This document shows positions 8,323 to 18,227 of a DNA stretch of 64,000 nucleotides, piece after piece; position 1 is the first letter of the stretch; each line of letters opens with the position of its first letter. A program made the translations under genes and the position numbers. The notes under the pieces are model-generated. The model was not told where the DNA came from and made no database searches. It saw only the letters and a program-made list of their open reading frames with translations. The DNA is from Janthinobacterium aquaticum (GTDB lineage Bacteria; Pseudomonadota; Gammaproteobacteria; Burkholderiales; Burkholderiaceae_D), in the NCBI RefSeq assembly GCF_009208565.1, contig NZ_WFLK01000017.1, forward strand, positions 1 through 64,000. Reading direction: 5' to 3'.

Positions 8323-10245
8323 ATGTTTGAATTTATTCGTACCCATCGACGCTTGATGCAGTTTCTGCTGATGCTGATCATCGTCCCGTCATTTGCTCTG
8401 GTCGGTATCAGCGGCTATCAAAGCTTCGGCGACGGCGCGAACACCATCGCCAAAGTCGGCGACCAGGTCATCACGCAACAGCAATATGAAGAAGCGCAAC
8501 GCCAGCAGATCGATCGCTACCGCCAGATGATGGGCGAGCAGTTCGACCAGAAATTGTTTGATACGCCGGAAGCGCGCAAAGGCATCCTCGACAACCTGAT
8601 CGCCGAACGCGCCGTGGCTGCTGAAGTGGGCCGCGCCAAGCTGTCGATCAGCGACGCGGTGCTGCAGAAGGAAGTGCTGGAAATCCCCGGCCTGACCCTG
8701 CCGGACGGCAAGTTCGATCTCGAGCGCTACAAGGCCATGCTGGCCGCCCAAGGCATGACGCCGCAGATGTACGATGCGCGCCGCCGCAGCGACCTGGCCC
8801 TGCAGCAACTGGCCGGCGCCGTGCAAAACAGCGCCTTCACGCCGGGCAGCGTCGCCCAGCGCCTGTCGGACGTCACGTCGCAAGAGCGCGAAGTGCAGGA
8901 GCTGCTGCTGCCAGTGGCCCAGTTCGTGCCGCAAGTGAAAGTGACCGACGAGATGGTCAAGGCCTTCTACGACAAGAACAGCAAGCTGTTTGAAATCCCC
9001 GAGCAGGCAAAAATCGAGTACACGGTGCTCGACGCAGCTGCGGCTGGCGAACAGGTTGATGTGACCGATGCTGACGTTGCTGCCTACTACGACAAGAACA
9101 AGAAAGCCTACACCAGCGCCGAAGCGCGCCGCGCCAGCCATATTCTGATCGCCGTCAAGAAAGACGCATCGGCTGCTGACAAGGCTGCCGCCAAGGCCAA
9201 GGCTGACGCCATCTTGGCGGAAGTGCGCAAGAACCCTGCCAGCTTCGCCGCCGTGGCCAAGGCCAAATCGGAAGATCCGGCATCGGCCGAGCTTGGTGGT
9301 GACCTGGACGTGGTGGCCAAAGGCTCGATGCCAAAACCGGTGGAAGACGCGATCTACTCGCTCAAGCAGGGCGATATCAGCGACGTGGTGCCATCGGAAT
9401 ACGGTTACCACGTGCTGACCGTGACCTCGGTCAAGCCTGAGCATGTGAAAACGCTCGATGAAGTCAAGGGCGAGATCACGGCCGATTTGCGCAAGCAGTT
9501 TGCTGCCAAGAAGTTCTCCGAAATGGCCGAGCAGTTCACCGATTTGGTGTATACGCAGTCCGACAGCCTCAAGCCAGTCGCTGACAAGCTCAAGCTGAAA
9601 GTGGAAACCGTTGCCAACGTATCGCGCACGCCATCACCGGCACTGGGCAATGCACCGTACAACAATGCCAAGTTCCTGACGGCGATCTTCTCGAACGACT
9701 CGCTGAAAGAAAAGCGCAATACCGAAGCGGTCACGGTGGCGCCCAATGTGCTGGTCTCGGGCCGCGTGGTGGAGTTCAAGCCGGCATCGAAGCGTCCGCT
9801 GGCTGAAGTCGACGCCATGATCCGCCAGCGCGTGACGCTGGAAGAGGCTGCCAAGCTGGCCAAAAAAGAAGGCGAGACCAAACTGGCCGCGCTGAAGGCG
9901 TCGGGCGACGCCACCGGTTTCGGCGCTGCGCAGTGGGTGTCGCGCAGCAAGCTTGACGGCATCAACCGCGCCGCCATCGTGCAGGTCATGAAGGCCGACA
10001 CCAGCAAGCTGCCAGCCTATGTGGGCGTGGAACTGCCAGCGCTGGGCTACGGCATCTACCGTATCGCCAAGGTGCAGCAGCCAGCCCAGGTGGACGAAGC
10101 GCGCCGCCAGCAGGAGAAAGACCAGATCAACAATATCCTGGCGCAACAGGAAATGTTTGATTACGTCGAGTACCTGAAAAACAAGGCCAAGGTCAAGATT
10201 GTGCGTCCGGTAACAAGCGCGGCACCGGTGACTGAAGCGCCGTAA
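8323..10245 (+). CDS. ppiD: PpiD-like membrane-anchored periplasmic folding factor (SurA N-domain and parvulin domain)
   Basis: 640 aa. An N-terminal membrane anchor (about residues 12-33, LMQFLLMLIIVPSFALVGIS) leaves the rest in the periplasm, where PpiD helps fold newly exported proteins at the Sec translocon. A SurA-type chaperone segment follows (DQVITQQQYEEAQRQQ, about 45-200), then a parvulin-type rotamase domain at about 265-365 (ARRASHILIAVKK ... LGGDLDVVAKGSMPKPVEDA ... EYGYHVLTVT), then a second helical chaperone region. Parvulin domains of PpiD are often weakly active or inactive; that cannot be decided here. Position near lon-hupB-tRNA-Asp is the conserved one. Confidence 0.95.
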   Translation: MFEFIRTHRRLMQFLLMLIIVPSFALVGISGYQSFGDGANTIAKVGDQVITQQQYEEAQRQQIDRYRQMMGEQFDQKLFDTPEARKGILDNLIAERAVAAEVGRAKLSISDAVLQKEVLEIPGLTLPDGKFDLERYKAMLAAQGMTPQMYDARRRSDLALQQLAGAVQNSAFTPGSVAQRLSDVTSQEREVQELLLPVAQFVPQVKVTDEMVKAFYDKNSKLFEIPEQAKIEYTVLDAAAAGEQVDVTDADVAAYYDKNKKAYTSAEARRASHILIAVKKDASAADKAAAKAKADAILAEVRKNPASFAAVAKAKSEDPASAELGGDLDVVAKGSMPKPVEDAIYSLKQGDISDVVPSEYGYHVLTVTSVKPEHVKTLDEVKGEITADLRKQFAAKKFSEMAEQFTDLVYTQSDSLKPVADKLKLKVETVANVSRTPSPALGNAPYNNAKFLTAIFSNDSLKEKRNTEAVTVAPNVLVSGRVVEFKPASKRPLAEVDAMIRQRVTLEEAAKLAKKEGETKLAALKASGDATGFGAAQWVSRSKLDGINRAAIVQVMKADTSKLPAYVGVELPALGYGIYRIAKVQQPAQVDEARRQQEKDQINNILAQQEMFDYVEYLKNKAKVKIVRPVTSAAPVTEAP

Positions 10246-10263
10246 GCTTTAGCTTCACGCATA

Positions 10264-10296
10264 AAAATAGCCGCTTTCGAGCGGCTATTTTTTTTG
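10264..10296 (+). terminator. Rho-independent terminator after ppiD
   Basis: AAAATAGCCGCT and AGCGGCTATTTT form a 12-bp stem closed by a TTCG tetraloop, followed by a T-run. Confidence 0.9.
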
Positions 10297-10338
10297 TCTG
10301 AAAGAACCTACGCTGTCATTCACCGGACTGGTTAAGCA

Positions 10339-11016
10339 TCATTTCGCCCCCAATAAAGGCGCCACCTGCGGCCAGATATTTTTCAATATCGTCGGATGCG
10401 CTTCGGCTGTCGGATGCAATCGGTCGGCCTGGAACAGCTTGGGCTGGTCGGCGATGCCTTCGAACATGAATGGCACCAGCGGTGCTTTCCATTCTTTTGC
10501 CAGCTTGCCATAGACGCCATAGAATTTTTCGGCGTAGTCGCGGCCGTAGTTGGGCGGCATGCGCATGCCCACCAGCACCACCTTGGCGCCCGACTGGCGG
10601 GCCGCCTCGCCCATGGCGCGCAGGTTCGCTTCGGCGGCGGCCACCGGCAGGCCGCGCAGGCCGTCGTTGGCGCCCAGTTCGATCAGCACCACGTCCGGCT
10701 TGTTTTTCTCCAGCAGCTTGGGCAGGCGTGCGCGTCCACCGCTGGTGGTCTCGCCGCTGATGCTGGCGTTGACGATGCGCGTGTCGTTCTTCTGCGCCTG
10801 CAGCCGCTGTTCCATCAAGGCCACCCAGCCTGCGCCGCGTGCAATGCCGTACTCGGCAGAGAGGCTGTCACCGAGCACCAGCAGCGTTTTTGGTGCAGAA
10901 TAAGCGTTTGTCATGCCAGCGGCCATCAGCAGTGCCGCTACCGGCAAAAGCGACAGGGTACGCCGGCGTCCGGCAGCCATGGTTTGTTCACGAAATTTTT
11001 TAAGATAGATCAGCAT
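10339..11016 (-). CDS. tesA: TesA-like periplasmic arylesterase / acyl-CoA thioesterase (GDSL family)
   Basis: About 225 aa. An SGNH/GDSL hydrolase: block I is LVLGDSLSAEYG with the nucleophile serine, block III contains ELGANDGLRG, and block V contains DRLHPTAEAH with the catalytic Asp and His. A signal peptide (LSLLPVAALLMAAGMTNAYS) directs it to the periplasm, as in E. coli TesA, which acts on esters, thioesters and lysophospholipids. The start at 11016 has AGGGAA about 8 bases upstream; an internal ATG at 10980 would give 213 aa, closer to the E. coli length, but has no visible ribosome site. The frame stays open far upstream into the antisense of the ABC gene, which is shadow. Divergent pairing with ybbA is also seen in E. 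coli. Confidence 0.9.
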   Translation of the reverse strand: MLIYLKKFREQTMAAGRRRTLSLLPVAALLMAAGMTNAYSAPKTLLVLGDSLSAEYGIARGAGWVALMEQRLQAQKNDTRIVNASISGETTSGGRARLPKLLEKNKPDVVLIELGANDGLRGLPVAAAEANLRAMGEAARQSGAKVVLVGMRMPPNYGRDYAEKFYGVYGKLAKEWKAPLVPFMFEGIADQPKLFQADRLHPTAEAHPTILKNIWPQVAPLLGAK

Positions 11017-11767
11017 GCCCGAATTCCCTAAAGCGACTTCCACCAGTTTCCTCCCATCCGCAGCCGCTACCGTACATGCTGCCGCAAACCAGAGTCGTAA
11101 CAGCCAGAGCGCCATCGAAGTGGTGGGCCTGGCCAAGCGTGTTCCTGATGCCGATGGTGAGCTGACCATCCTGCACCGGATTGATTTTACCGTGCAAACT
11201 GCCGAGACGCTGGCCATCGTGGGCGCCTCCGGTTCCGGCAAGTCCACCTTGCTGGGCTTGCTGGCGGGTCTCGATACGCCGAGCGAAGGCAAGGTCATGC
11301 TGGACGGCACCGATATCTTCGCGCTCGACGAAGACGGCCGCGCCGGTTTTCGCAAGGAAAAGCTGGGCTTTGTGTTCCAGTCCTTCCAACTGCTGGCGCA
11401 TCTGACGGCGCTGGAAAACGTGATGCTGCCGCTCGAGCTGCGCGGCGACCCGCAGGCCAAAGAAAAGGCCGAGGCCATGCTGGGCCGCGTCAACCTGGGC
11501 AGCCGCCTCAAGCACTATCCGAAATACCTGTCCGGCGGCGAGCAGCAGCGCGTAGCGCTGGCGCGCGCCTTTGTCACCGAACCGCCGCTGCTGTTCGCCG
11601 ACGAGCCGACCGGCAGCCTGGACGCCGCCACCGGCGAAGCGGTAATCCAGCTGATGTTCGAGCTGAACCGCGAACGCGGCTCGACGCTGGTGCTGGTCAC
11701 GCACGACACCTCGATTGCCGCGCGTTGCGGACGCACTATCACGATTGCAGCCGGGCGCGTGGTTTGA
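11015..11767 (+). CDS. ybbA: YbbA-like ABC transporter ATP-binding protein
   Basis: 250 aa, a single ATPase domain of the LolD/MacB/FtsE type. Walker A is GASGSGKST, the signature is LSGGEQQR, Walker B is LLFADEPTG and the H-loop is LVTHDTS. In E. coli ybbA is followed by the FtsX-like permease ybbP; here no permease follows, and the next gene (nnr) is on the other strand, so the partner must lie elsewhere. The ATG at 11015 is the only ATG before the ATPase core and overlaps the divergent tesA start codon. An extra N-terminal stretch of about 35 residues rich in Ala and Ser precedes the domain. Confidence 0.88.
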   Translation: MPEFPKATSTSFLPSAAATVHAAANQSRNSQSAIEVVGLAKRVPDADGELTILHRIDFTVQTAETLAIVGASGSGKSTLLGLLAGLDTPSEGKVMLDGTDIFALDEDGRAGFRKEKLGFVFQSFQLLAHLTALENVMLPLELRGDPQAKEKAEAMLGRVNLGSRLKHYPKYLSGGEQQRVALARAFVTEPPLLFADEPTGSLDAATGEAVIQLMFELNRERGSTLVLVTHDTSIAARCGRTITIAAGRVV

Positions 11768-11782
11768 TTCCCTGAAAAGGAC

Positions 11783-11861
11783 GTAGGTCGGATTAGGCCC
11801 CGAAGGGGCCGTAATCCGACAACACCCGGGACGCCAACAATGTTGTCGGATTAATCCAACG
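11783..11861. repeat. REP-like paired palindrome (copy 2, right half shortened)
   Basis: GTAGGTCGGATTAGGCCCC ... GGGGCCGTAATCCGAC forms the left palindrome. The right half is reduced to GTCGGATTAATCCAAC with no loop. It lies between the convergent ends of ybbA and nnr. Confidence 0.85.
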
Positions 11862-11864
11862 TTA

Positions 11865-13424
11865 TCACCCCGCCAGCGCATTGATCAGCTTGCGCAATGC
11901 CGGTATCAGTTCGCTCGCTGTCAGGCCGATCGGTCCGGCACCTGAAGCCACCAGCGCGTCGGCAGCGGCGCCGTGCAGCCAGACTGCGCCGAGGGCGGCG
12001 TCCCATTCGTTCCAGCCCTGCGCCAGCAGGCTGCCGCACAGGCCGGCCAGCACGTCGCCGGTGCCGGCGGTAGCCAGTGCCGGGCCGCCGCTGGTATTGA
12101 TCACCACCGCGCCGTCGGGTGCGGCAATCACGGTGCCCGAGCCTTTCAACACCACGATCACATTCAATTGCGCTGCCAGCTGGCGTGCCGCTGCCAGCCG
12201 GTCAGCCTGGACTTCAGCCGTGGTCAGGTCGAGCAGGCGCGCCGCTTCCAGCGGGTGCGGCGTCAATATGGTGACGCCTGCGCGCAAGGCCAGCGCCGAC
12301 TGCAGTTCCGGCTCGGCCGCCATCAGGTTCAGGGCGTCAGCGTCGAGCACCAGCGGGCTGTCGCTGTCGAGCGCGCGCTGCAGCAGTTCGACCGTGTCGG
12401 CATTGTCGATGGAGCCGCCCAGGCCGGGACCTGCCACCAGCGCTGAAAAGTGCAGGCCCGACAAGTCGACGCCATCGGCGCGGCGGCACATCAGCTCGGG
12501 CTGGCCGCTGTCAAACGCCGGCGGCGGGCCCGGAAAGGCAATCGTCACACGTCCTGCGCCCGCGTGCAGGGCGGTGCGGGCGGCCAGAATTGGCGCGCCG
12601 GCCATGCCTTGTGCGCCGCCGATCACGGCCAGGCTGCCGTAGCTGCCCTTGTGGCTGTTATGGCGGCGCGTGCGCAGGTGGCGCGCAAACAGGTGCAGGC
12701 CATTGAGTTGGGCGTTCGCCGGTGCCAGCAGCAGCGGGTCGATGGCCAGGCCGGCGATGTCCACCTCACCGGCATAGTCGCGTCCGTCGCCCGTATGCAG
12801 GCCCGGTTTGTCGCCGATAAAGGTCAGGGTATGGCTGGCGCGAATGGCCACCCCATCGACCACGCCGGTATCGGCCTGCAGCCCGCTCGGTACATCGAGC
12901 GCCAGCACCGGGCAGGCAAGCTGATTGACATGCAGCGCCACTTCGCGGCATTCACCTGCCAGCGGGCGCGCCGCGCCGATGCCGAACAGGCCGTCGATCA
13001 CCAGATTCCACGGCGCTGCATGTACTGCGGCCAGCGCCGAGGCACTGCCGGCATCGGCCGTGATCAGGCGCGCCGCGCTGTTGCGGGCGCGGCTCAATGC
13101 CTGCTCACGTTCGGGTGAGGTGGCGCGCGCTTCCGGCGCCTGCCACACCAGCACCTCGATGCCGCTGCCGGCCAGGTGCGCCGCCGCTTCCAGGGCGTCG
13201 CCGCCATTGTCGCCGGGGCCGGCCAGCACCAGCACGCGCATATGGCCGCCGGCGCCGCTCTCCAGGCCGTGCAGGATTTTCAGGGCGTGGCTGGCGGCTG
13301 CCTGGCCGGCGCGCTGCATCAGGGTGCCTTGCGGCAGCGTCTGGCTTGCAGCCTGTTCGATGGCGCGCAGTTCGGCAATGCTGTAGAGCGGGCTGGCGAT
13401 ATTGGCGGAGTCGAGCAAGGTCAT
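11865..13424 (-). CDS. nnr: Bifunctional NAD(P)H-hydrate repair enzyme (epimerase and dehydratase)
   Basis: 519 aa. This enzyme repairs hydrated, inactive NADH and NADPH. The N-terminal YjeF_N epimerase domain (about 15-225) has VLVLAGPGDNGGDALEAAAHL. The C-terminal ribokinase-like dehydratase domain (about 235-515) has GSYGSLAVIGGAQGMAGA, ALVAGPGLG, LVLDADALN and the kinase-type GTGDVLAGLCGSLLAQG motif. The ADP-dependent dehydratase and epimerase are fused as in most bacteria. The start ATG is at 13424. It is convergent with ybbA and separated from it by a REP element. Confidence 0.95.
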   Translation of the reverse strand: MTLLDSANIASPLYSIAELRAIEQAASQTLPQGTLMQRAGQAAASHALKILHGLESGAGGHMRVLVLAGPGDNGGDALEAAAHLAGSGIEVLVWQAPEARATSPEREQALSRARNSAARLITADAGSASALAAVHAAPWNLVIDGLFGIGAARPLAGECREVALHVNQLACPVLALDVPSGLQADTGVVDGVAIRASHTLTFIGDKPGLHTGDGRDYAGEVDIAGLAIDPLLLAPANAQLNGLHLFARHLRTRRHNSHKGSYGSLAVIGGAQGMAGAPILAARTALHAGAGRVTIAFPGPPPAFDSGQPELMCRRADGVDLSGLHFSALVAGPGLGGSIDNADTVELLQRALDSDSPLVLDADALNLMAAEPELQSALALRAGVTILTPHPLEAARLLDLTTAEVQADRLAAARQLAAQLNVIVVLKGSGTVIAAPDGAVVINTSGGPALATAGTGDVLAGLCGSLLAQGWNEWDAALGAVWLHGAAADALVASGAGPIGLTASELIPALRKLINALAG

Positions 13425-13558
13425 GAGAAATTCCTGTAGTCAATTTATTCTGACCTTAAGCGCGATCCGCCGCCATGGCAAGGGTGCCACGCTGAAGGAT
13501 CGCTTAAATCACGGGCGCTCACGCTACAATGGTTCGCATCGAATCACGGAGGGCAGCG

Positions 13559-16500
13559 ATGGACTGGCAATTCTGGATAGACCGCGGCGGCACATTTACC
13601 GATATCGTGGCGCGCCGCCCTGATGGCAGCCTGGCCACCCACAAGCTGCTGTCGGAAAGCCCCGGCCAATACCGCGACGCGGCGCTGGCCGGCATGCGCG
13701 AGTTGATGGCGCTGGCGCCGGACCAGCCGCTGCCGGTCGCCCGGATCGGCGCCATCAAGATGGGTACCACGGTCGCGACCAATGCCCTGCTCGAGCGCAA
13801 GGGCGAGCCGACCGTGCTGGCTATTACGCGCGGTTTTGGCGACGCGCTGCGCATCGCCTACCAGAACCGCCCGCAGCTGTTTGCACGCCGGATCGTGCTG
13901 CCCGAACTGCTGTATGGCGACTTGATCGAGCTTGATGAGCGCGTCGGCGCGCACGGTGACGTCATCACGCCGCTTGACGAGGCCTCCGCCCGCACCGCGC
14001 TGGCGCAGGCCTACGCGCGTGGCTATCGCGCGATTGCCATCGTCTGCATGCATGGCTACCGCTATCCGGACCACGAGCAACAAGTCGCGCAGCTGGCGCG
14101 GGAGCTCGGCTACACGCAGGTGTCGGTATCGCACCAGGCCAGCCCGATGATGAAGCTGGTGGCGCGCGGCGACACCACGGTAGCCGACGCCTATCTGTCG
14201 CCCGTGCTGCGCCGATATGTCGATCAGCTGGCCGCCGAGCTGCCGGGCGTGCCGCTGCAGTTCATGCAATCGAATGGCGCTCTGACGGACGCTCGCGCGT
14301 TCCAGGGCAAGGACAGCATTTTATCGGGGCCGGCAGGCGGCATTGTTGGCATGGTGCGCGCCAGCGCGCTGGCCGGTTTTGACAAGGTGATCGGCTTTGA
14401 CATGGGCGGCACCTCCACCGATGTGTCGCATTATGCGGGCCAGTTCGAGCGCGTATTTGAAACGCAGGTCGCTGGCGTGCGCATGCGCGCGCCGATGATG
14501 AGCATCCATACGGTGGCGGCAGGCGGCGGCTCGATCCTGCATTTCGATGGCGCGCGCTACCGCGTGGGGCCGGATAGCGCCGGCGCCGATCCCGGTCCGG
14601 CCAGCTACCGGCGCGGCGGCCCGCTGGCCGTCACCGACTGCAACGTCCTGCTGGGCAAGCTGCAGCCGGCGCATTTTCCCAGATTGTTCGGCCCCAATGC
14701 CGACCTGCCGCTTGACGTGGACGGCGTGCGTGCCCGGTTCGAGGCGCTGGCGCGCACCGTCAGCGAGCAGGGCAACGCCACCACCGCCGAGCAGGTGGCC
14801 GAAGATTATCTGGCCATTGCGGTCGCCAATATGGCCAACGCCATCAAGCAGATCTCGGTGCAGCGCGGCCACGATGTGACGCAGTATGCGCTGACCAGCT
14901 TTGGCGGCGCCGGCGGCCAGCATGCCTGCCTGGTGGCCGATGCGCTGGGCATGGAAACGGTGTTTATCCACCGCCTGGCCGGCGTGATGTCGGCGTACGG
15001 CATGGGCCTGGCCGACCAGGGCGCGATGCGCGAGCGCGCCATCGAAGCGGCGCTGGGGGCCGACCTGCAGCCAGCGTTCACGGAACTCGACGCGCAGGCG
15101 CGCGATGAACTGCTGCGCCAGGACGTGGCGCCCGAACGCATCACGGTACTGCAGCGCGTGCATCTGCGCTACGAAGGCACCGACACCGCGCTGCTGGTCA
15201 TGCGCGATACGCCAGAATCCATGCAGGCGCAGTTTGAAGCGGCTTACAAACAGCGCTTTTCCTTCCTGATGCCGGCTCGGGCGCTGATCGTCGAAGCCAT
15301 TTCGGTCGAAGCGCTGGGCGCTTCCGATGCGCCCGACATGGCGCCGCCTGTGCCTGGCGCGCGCACTGGCGCTTTGACGCCTCTGGAAACGGTCGACATG
15401 TACTGCGCCGGCCAGTGGCGCCGCAGCGCACTGTATGGCGCGGCCCAGTTGCAGCTGGGCGACGCCGTCGACGGTCCGGCCATCATCAGCGACGCCAATG
15501 CCACCACCGTGATCGAGCCGGGCTGGCGCGCCGGCGTGACGGACCAGGGCCACCTGGTGCTGCGCCGCGTAGCCGCCGTGACGCGACAACAAGCCATCGG
15601 CACAGACGTCAATCCGGTGATGCTTGAACTGTTCAACAATCTGTTCATGTCGATTGCCGAGCAGATGGGGCTGCGCCTGCAAAATACGGCGCACTCGGTC
15701 AATATCAAGGAGCGGCTCGACTTCAGCTGTGCCATCTTTGACGCCGATGGCAATCTGATTGCCAACGCACCGCATATGCCGGTACATCTGGGTTCGATGG
15801 GAGAGAGCATCCGCACCGTCATGACGCGCAACGCCGGCGCCATGCGCCCCGGCGACGTGTTTATGCTCAACGACCCTTATCATGGCGGCACCCATCTGCC
15901 CGATGTGACGGTCATTTCGCCGGTGTTCGATACAACGGGCAAGACCATCCTGTTCTATGTCGGCTCGCGCGGCCACCATGCCGATATCGGCGGCGTCACG
16001 CCAGGGTCGATGCCGCCCGATTCAACCAGCATCGAACAGGAAGGCGTATTGATCGACAATTTCAAGCTGGTCGACGGCGACACTGGCCAGTTGCGTGAAG
16101 CCGCGACGCTGGCCTTGCTTACGCAAGGGCCGTGGCCTGCCCGCAATCCTCAGCAGAACCTGGCCGACCTGCGCGCACAGGTGGCGGCCAACCGCAAAGG
16201 CGCCGAAGAGCTGCATAAAATGGTCGCCCATTATGGTCTGGCGGTGGTCAGGGCGTATATGGGCCATGTGCAGGACAATGCCGAAGAAGCGGTGCGCCGC
16301 GTGATCGCGCTACTGCGCGATGGCCAGTATGTGCTGGCGTTTGATAATGGCGCGCAGATTGCCGTCAGTCTGCGCGTCGACGCCGCCGCGCGCAGCGCCA
16401 CCATCGATTTTACCGGTACCTCAGGCCAGCTGCCCAATAACTTCAATGCGCCGTCGGCCATCTGCATGGCGGCGGTGCTGTATGTGTTTCGCACGCTGGT

Positions 16501-17152
16501 CGATGATGAAATACCGCTGAACGCCGGCTGCATGAAGCCGTTGACGGTGATTATCCCGCCGGCCTCGATGCTGAGCCCGCGCTATCCGGCCGCCGTGGTA
16601 TCGGGCAATGTGGAAACCTCAACCTGCATTACCAACGCGCTGTATGGCGCGCTCGGGGCGATGGCTGCCTCGCAGGGCACCATGAACAACTTCACCTTTG
16701 GCAATGCGCGCCACCAGTATTACGAAACCATTTCCGGCGGCTCGGGCGCTGGCGACGGTTTTGACGGCTGCGACGTGGTGCAGACCAATATGACCAATTC
16801 GCGTCTGACGGACCCGGAAGTACTCGAATGGCGCTTCCCGGTGCGCCTGGACAGCTATGCAATACGCCACGGCTCAGGCGGAGCAGGGCGCTGGCATGGC
16901 GGAAATGGCGGCGTGCGCCGTATGCGTTTTCTGGAGGCGATGACGGCCGCCATTTTGTCCAATAACCGCATCGTGCCACCCTTCGGCATGGCAGGTGGCG
17001 CGCCAGGCGCATTGGGTCGCAATATCGTTGAGCGCGTGGATGGCAGCGTGGAGCAGCTGGCGCATATTGGCAAGATAGAGATGCAGCCAGGCGATGTGTT
17101 TGTGATTGAAACGCCGGGCGGGGGAGGGTGGGGTCAGGCTGAACCGGTCTGA
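13559..17152 (+). CDS. 5-oxoprolinase / hydantoinase, fused A and B subunits
   Basis: 1197 aa. This ATP-dependent enzyme opens 5-oxoproline to glutamate, or related cyclic amides such as hydantoins. The HyuA-like N-terminal part begins with [19 protein letters not shown] and has the second nucleotide motif [11 protein letters not shown]; the HyuB-like part starts around residue 690 ([20 protein letters not shown]) and contains [16 protein letters not shown] and [10 protein letters not shown]. Single-chain fusions of this size occur in eukaryotic OPLAH and many bacteria. I choose the ATG at 13559 because GGAGGG lies five bases upstream; ten extra codons are open before it. Substrate preference between oxoproline and hydantoin cannot be fixed from sequence. 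Its end overlaps the convergent AraC gene by 19 bases. Confidence 0.9.
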   Translation: MDWQFWIDRGGTFTDIVARRPDGSLATHKLLSESPGQYRDAALAGMRELMALAPDQPLPVARIGAIKMGTTVATNALLERKGEPTVLAITRGFGDALRIAYQNRPQLFARRIVLPELLYGDLIELDERVGAHGDVITPLDEASARTALAQAYARGYRAIAIVCMHGYRYPDHEQQVAQLARELGYTQVSVSHQASPMMKLVARGDTTVADAYLSPVLRRYVDQLAAELPGVPLQFMQSNGALTDARAFQGKDSILSGPAGGIVGMVRASALAGFDKVIGFDMGGTSTDVSHYAGQFERVFETQVAGVRMRAPMMSIHTVAAGGGSILHFDGARYRVGPDSAGADPGPASYRRGGPLAVTDCNVLLGKLQPAHFPRLFGPNADLPLDVDGVRARFEALARTVSEQGNATTAEQVAEDYLAIAVANMANAIKQISVQRGHDVTQYALTSFGGAGGQHACLVADALGMETVFIHRLAGVMSAYGMGLADQGAMRERAIEAALGADLQPAFTELDAQARDELLRQDVAPERITVLQRVHLRYEGTDTALLVMRDTPESMQAQFEAAYKQRFSFLMPARALIVEAISVEALGASDAPDMAPPVPGARTGALTPLETVDMYCAGQWRRSALYGAAQLQLGDAVDGPAIISDANATTVIEPGWRAGVTDQGHLVLRRVAAVTRQQAIGTDVNPVMLELFNNLFMSIAEQMGLRLQNTAHSVNIKERLDFSCAIFDADGNLIANAPHMPVHLGSMGESIRTVMTRNAGAMRPGDVFMLNDPYHGGTHLPDVTVISPVFDTTGKTILFYVGSRGHHADIGGVTPGSMPPDSTSIEQEGVLIDNFKLVDGDTGQLREAATLALLTQGPWPARNPQQNLADLRAQVAANRKGAEELHKMVAHYGLAVVRAYMGHVQDNAEEAVRRVIALLRDGQYVLAFDNGAQIAVSLRVDAAARSATIDFTGTSGQLPNNFNAPSAICMAAVLYVFRTLVDDEIPLNAGCMKPLTVIIPPASMLSPRYPAAVVSGNVETSTCITNALYGALGAMAASQGTMNNFTFGNARHQYYETISGGSGAGDGFDGCDVVQTNMTNSRLTDPEVLEWRFPVRLDSYAIRHGSGGAGRWHGGNGGVRRMRFLEAMTAAILSNNRIVPPFGMAGGAPGALGRNIVERVDGSVEQLAHIGKIEMQPGDVFVIETPGGGGWGQAEPV

Positions 17153-18054
17153 CTCCAGCCCTTCACATCCCTGCGCGGCGCATTGCCAAACTGCCGGCTG
17201 TATTCGCGGCTGAACTGCGACTCGCTGGCGTAGCCGACGCGGTAGCCGGCGGTGCCGGCGTCGATTTTTTCAACCAGCATCAGCCGGCGCGCTTCCTGCA
17301 GCCGCAGCAGCTTCTGGTACTGCATCGGCGTCATGGCGGTGATCGCCTTGAAGTGGTGATGCAAGGACGACATGCTCATGCTTGCCAGGCCTGCCAGGTG
17401 CTCGATGCGCAGCGGCTCACTGTAGTTCAGCCTGATCCAGTCGATGGCCTGGCTGACCTGGTGTGACTGGCTGCTGGCCAGCGCCATATGGCGCAGCCGC
17501 GCGCCGACTGGGCCGTTGAGCAGGCGAAACGTCAGCTCGCGCCGGATCAAAGGCGCCAGTACGGCAATTTCCTGTGGCGCATCGAGCAGGCGCAGCAAGC
17601 GCAGCATGGCGTCGAGCAGCTCCGGCGCCACGTCGCTGACCGATATGCCGCGCGTGGTCGGCACCGTCAGCGGCGTCTGGCCGGCGGCATCGTCCGCCGT
17701 GACCAGCGCGGCCACATCGGCGCTGTCGATGGCCAGCACCACGCACAGGTGCGGCTCGGCTTCGCTGGCCTCGACCACGCGTACCTGCACCGGCAGATCG
17801 ACTGACGTCAGCAGATACTGCATGCGCCCGTAATGAAAGGTGTCGCTGCCCAGCGTGACCTGCTTGCCGCCCTGGGCGATGATGGCGACACTGGGGCGGG
17901 CCGCATGGAACAGCGACGCGGTCGGCGCCGACTGGCGATGCAGGCTCAGGCCGTCGATGGCAGTCAGGTAGTCGCCGTTGGCGGTGGCGTGGCGGCCGAT
18001 CAGGGTGGCGATTTCGTCTTGGGGCAGGGGAGCAGGCATCTGGAAGGCAATCAT
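17134..18054 (-). CDS. AraC-family transcriptional regulator (YqhC-like)
   Basis: 306 aa. The N-terminal part (about 10-185) is an AraC_N ligand domain (SLFHAARPSVAIIAQGGKQVTLG, YLLTSVDLPV), and the C-terminal 100 residues carry two helix-turn-helix motifs (IEHLAGLASMSMSSLHHHFK and GYRVGYASESQFSREYSRQF). Regulators of this subfamily, such as E. coli YqhC, often sit divergent from an aldehyde or alcohol dehydrogenase they activate, and here the divergent gene is a zinc-type alcohol dehydrogenase. The intergenic stretch of about 170 bases would hold the shared control region. Stop codon region overlaps the convergent oxoprolinase gene. Confidence 0.9.
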   Translation of the reverse strand: MIAFQMPAPLPQDEIATLIGRHATANGDYLTAIDGLSLHRQSAPTASLFHAARPSVAIIAQGGKQVTLGSDTFHYGRMQYLLTSVDLPVQVRVVEASEAEPHLCVVLAIDSADVAALVTADDAAGQTPLTVPTTRGISVSDVAPELLDAMLRLLRLLDAPQEIAVLAPLIRRELTFRLLNGPVGARLRHMALASSQSHQVSQAIDWIRLNYSEPLRIEHLAGLASMSMSSLHHHFKAITAMTPMQYQKLLRLQEARRLMLVEKIDAGTAGYRVGYASESQFSREYSRQFGNAPRRDVKGWSQTGSA

Positions 18055-18227
18055 GGGCTGGTGTAGTGCGTGATCTTAGTGCGTGATCTTAATCACATCT
18101 GGAGGATCGTGCAAAGTTCTTGCAGGATCGCGGTAACGCGCAGCAGGCATCTGCGGCACACTATTGTGCATCGCAGCTGAGCGGTTTGTTTCAGCTACGC
18201 CTCGTTCAATCCTCAAAAGGAGTTACC

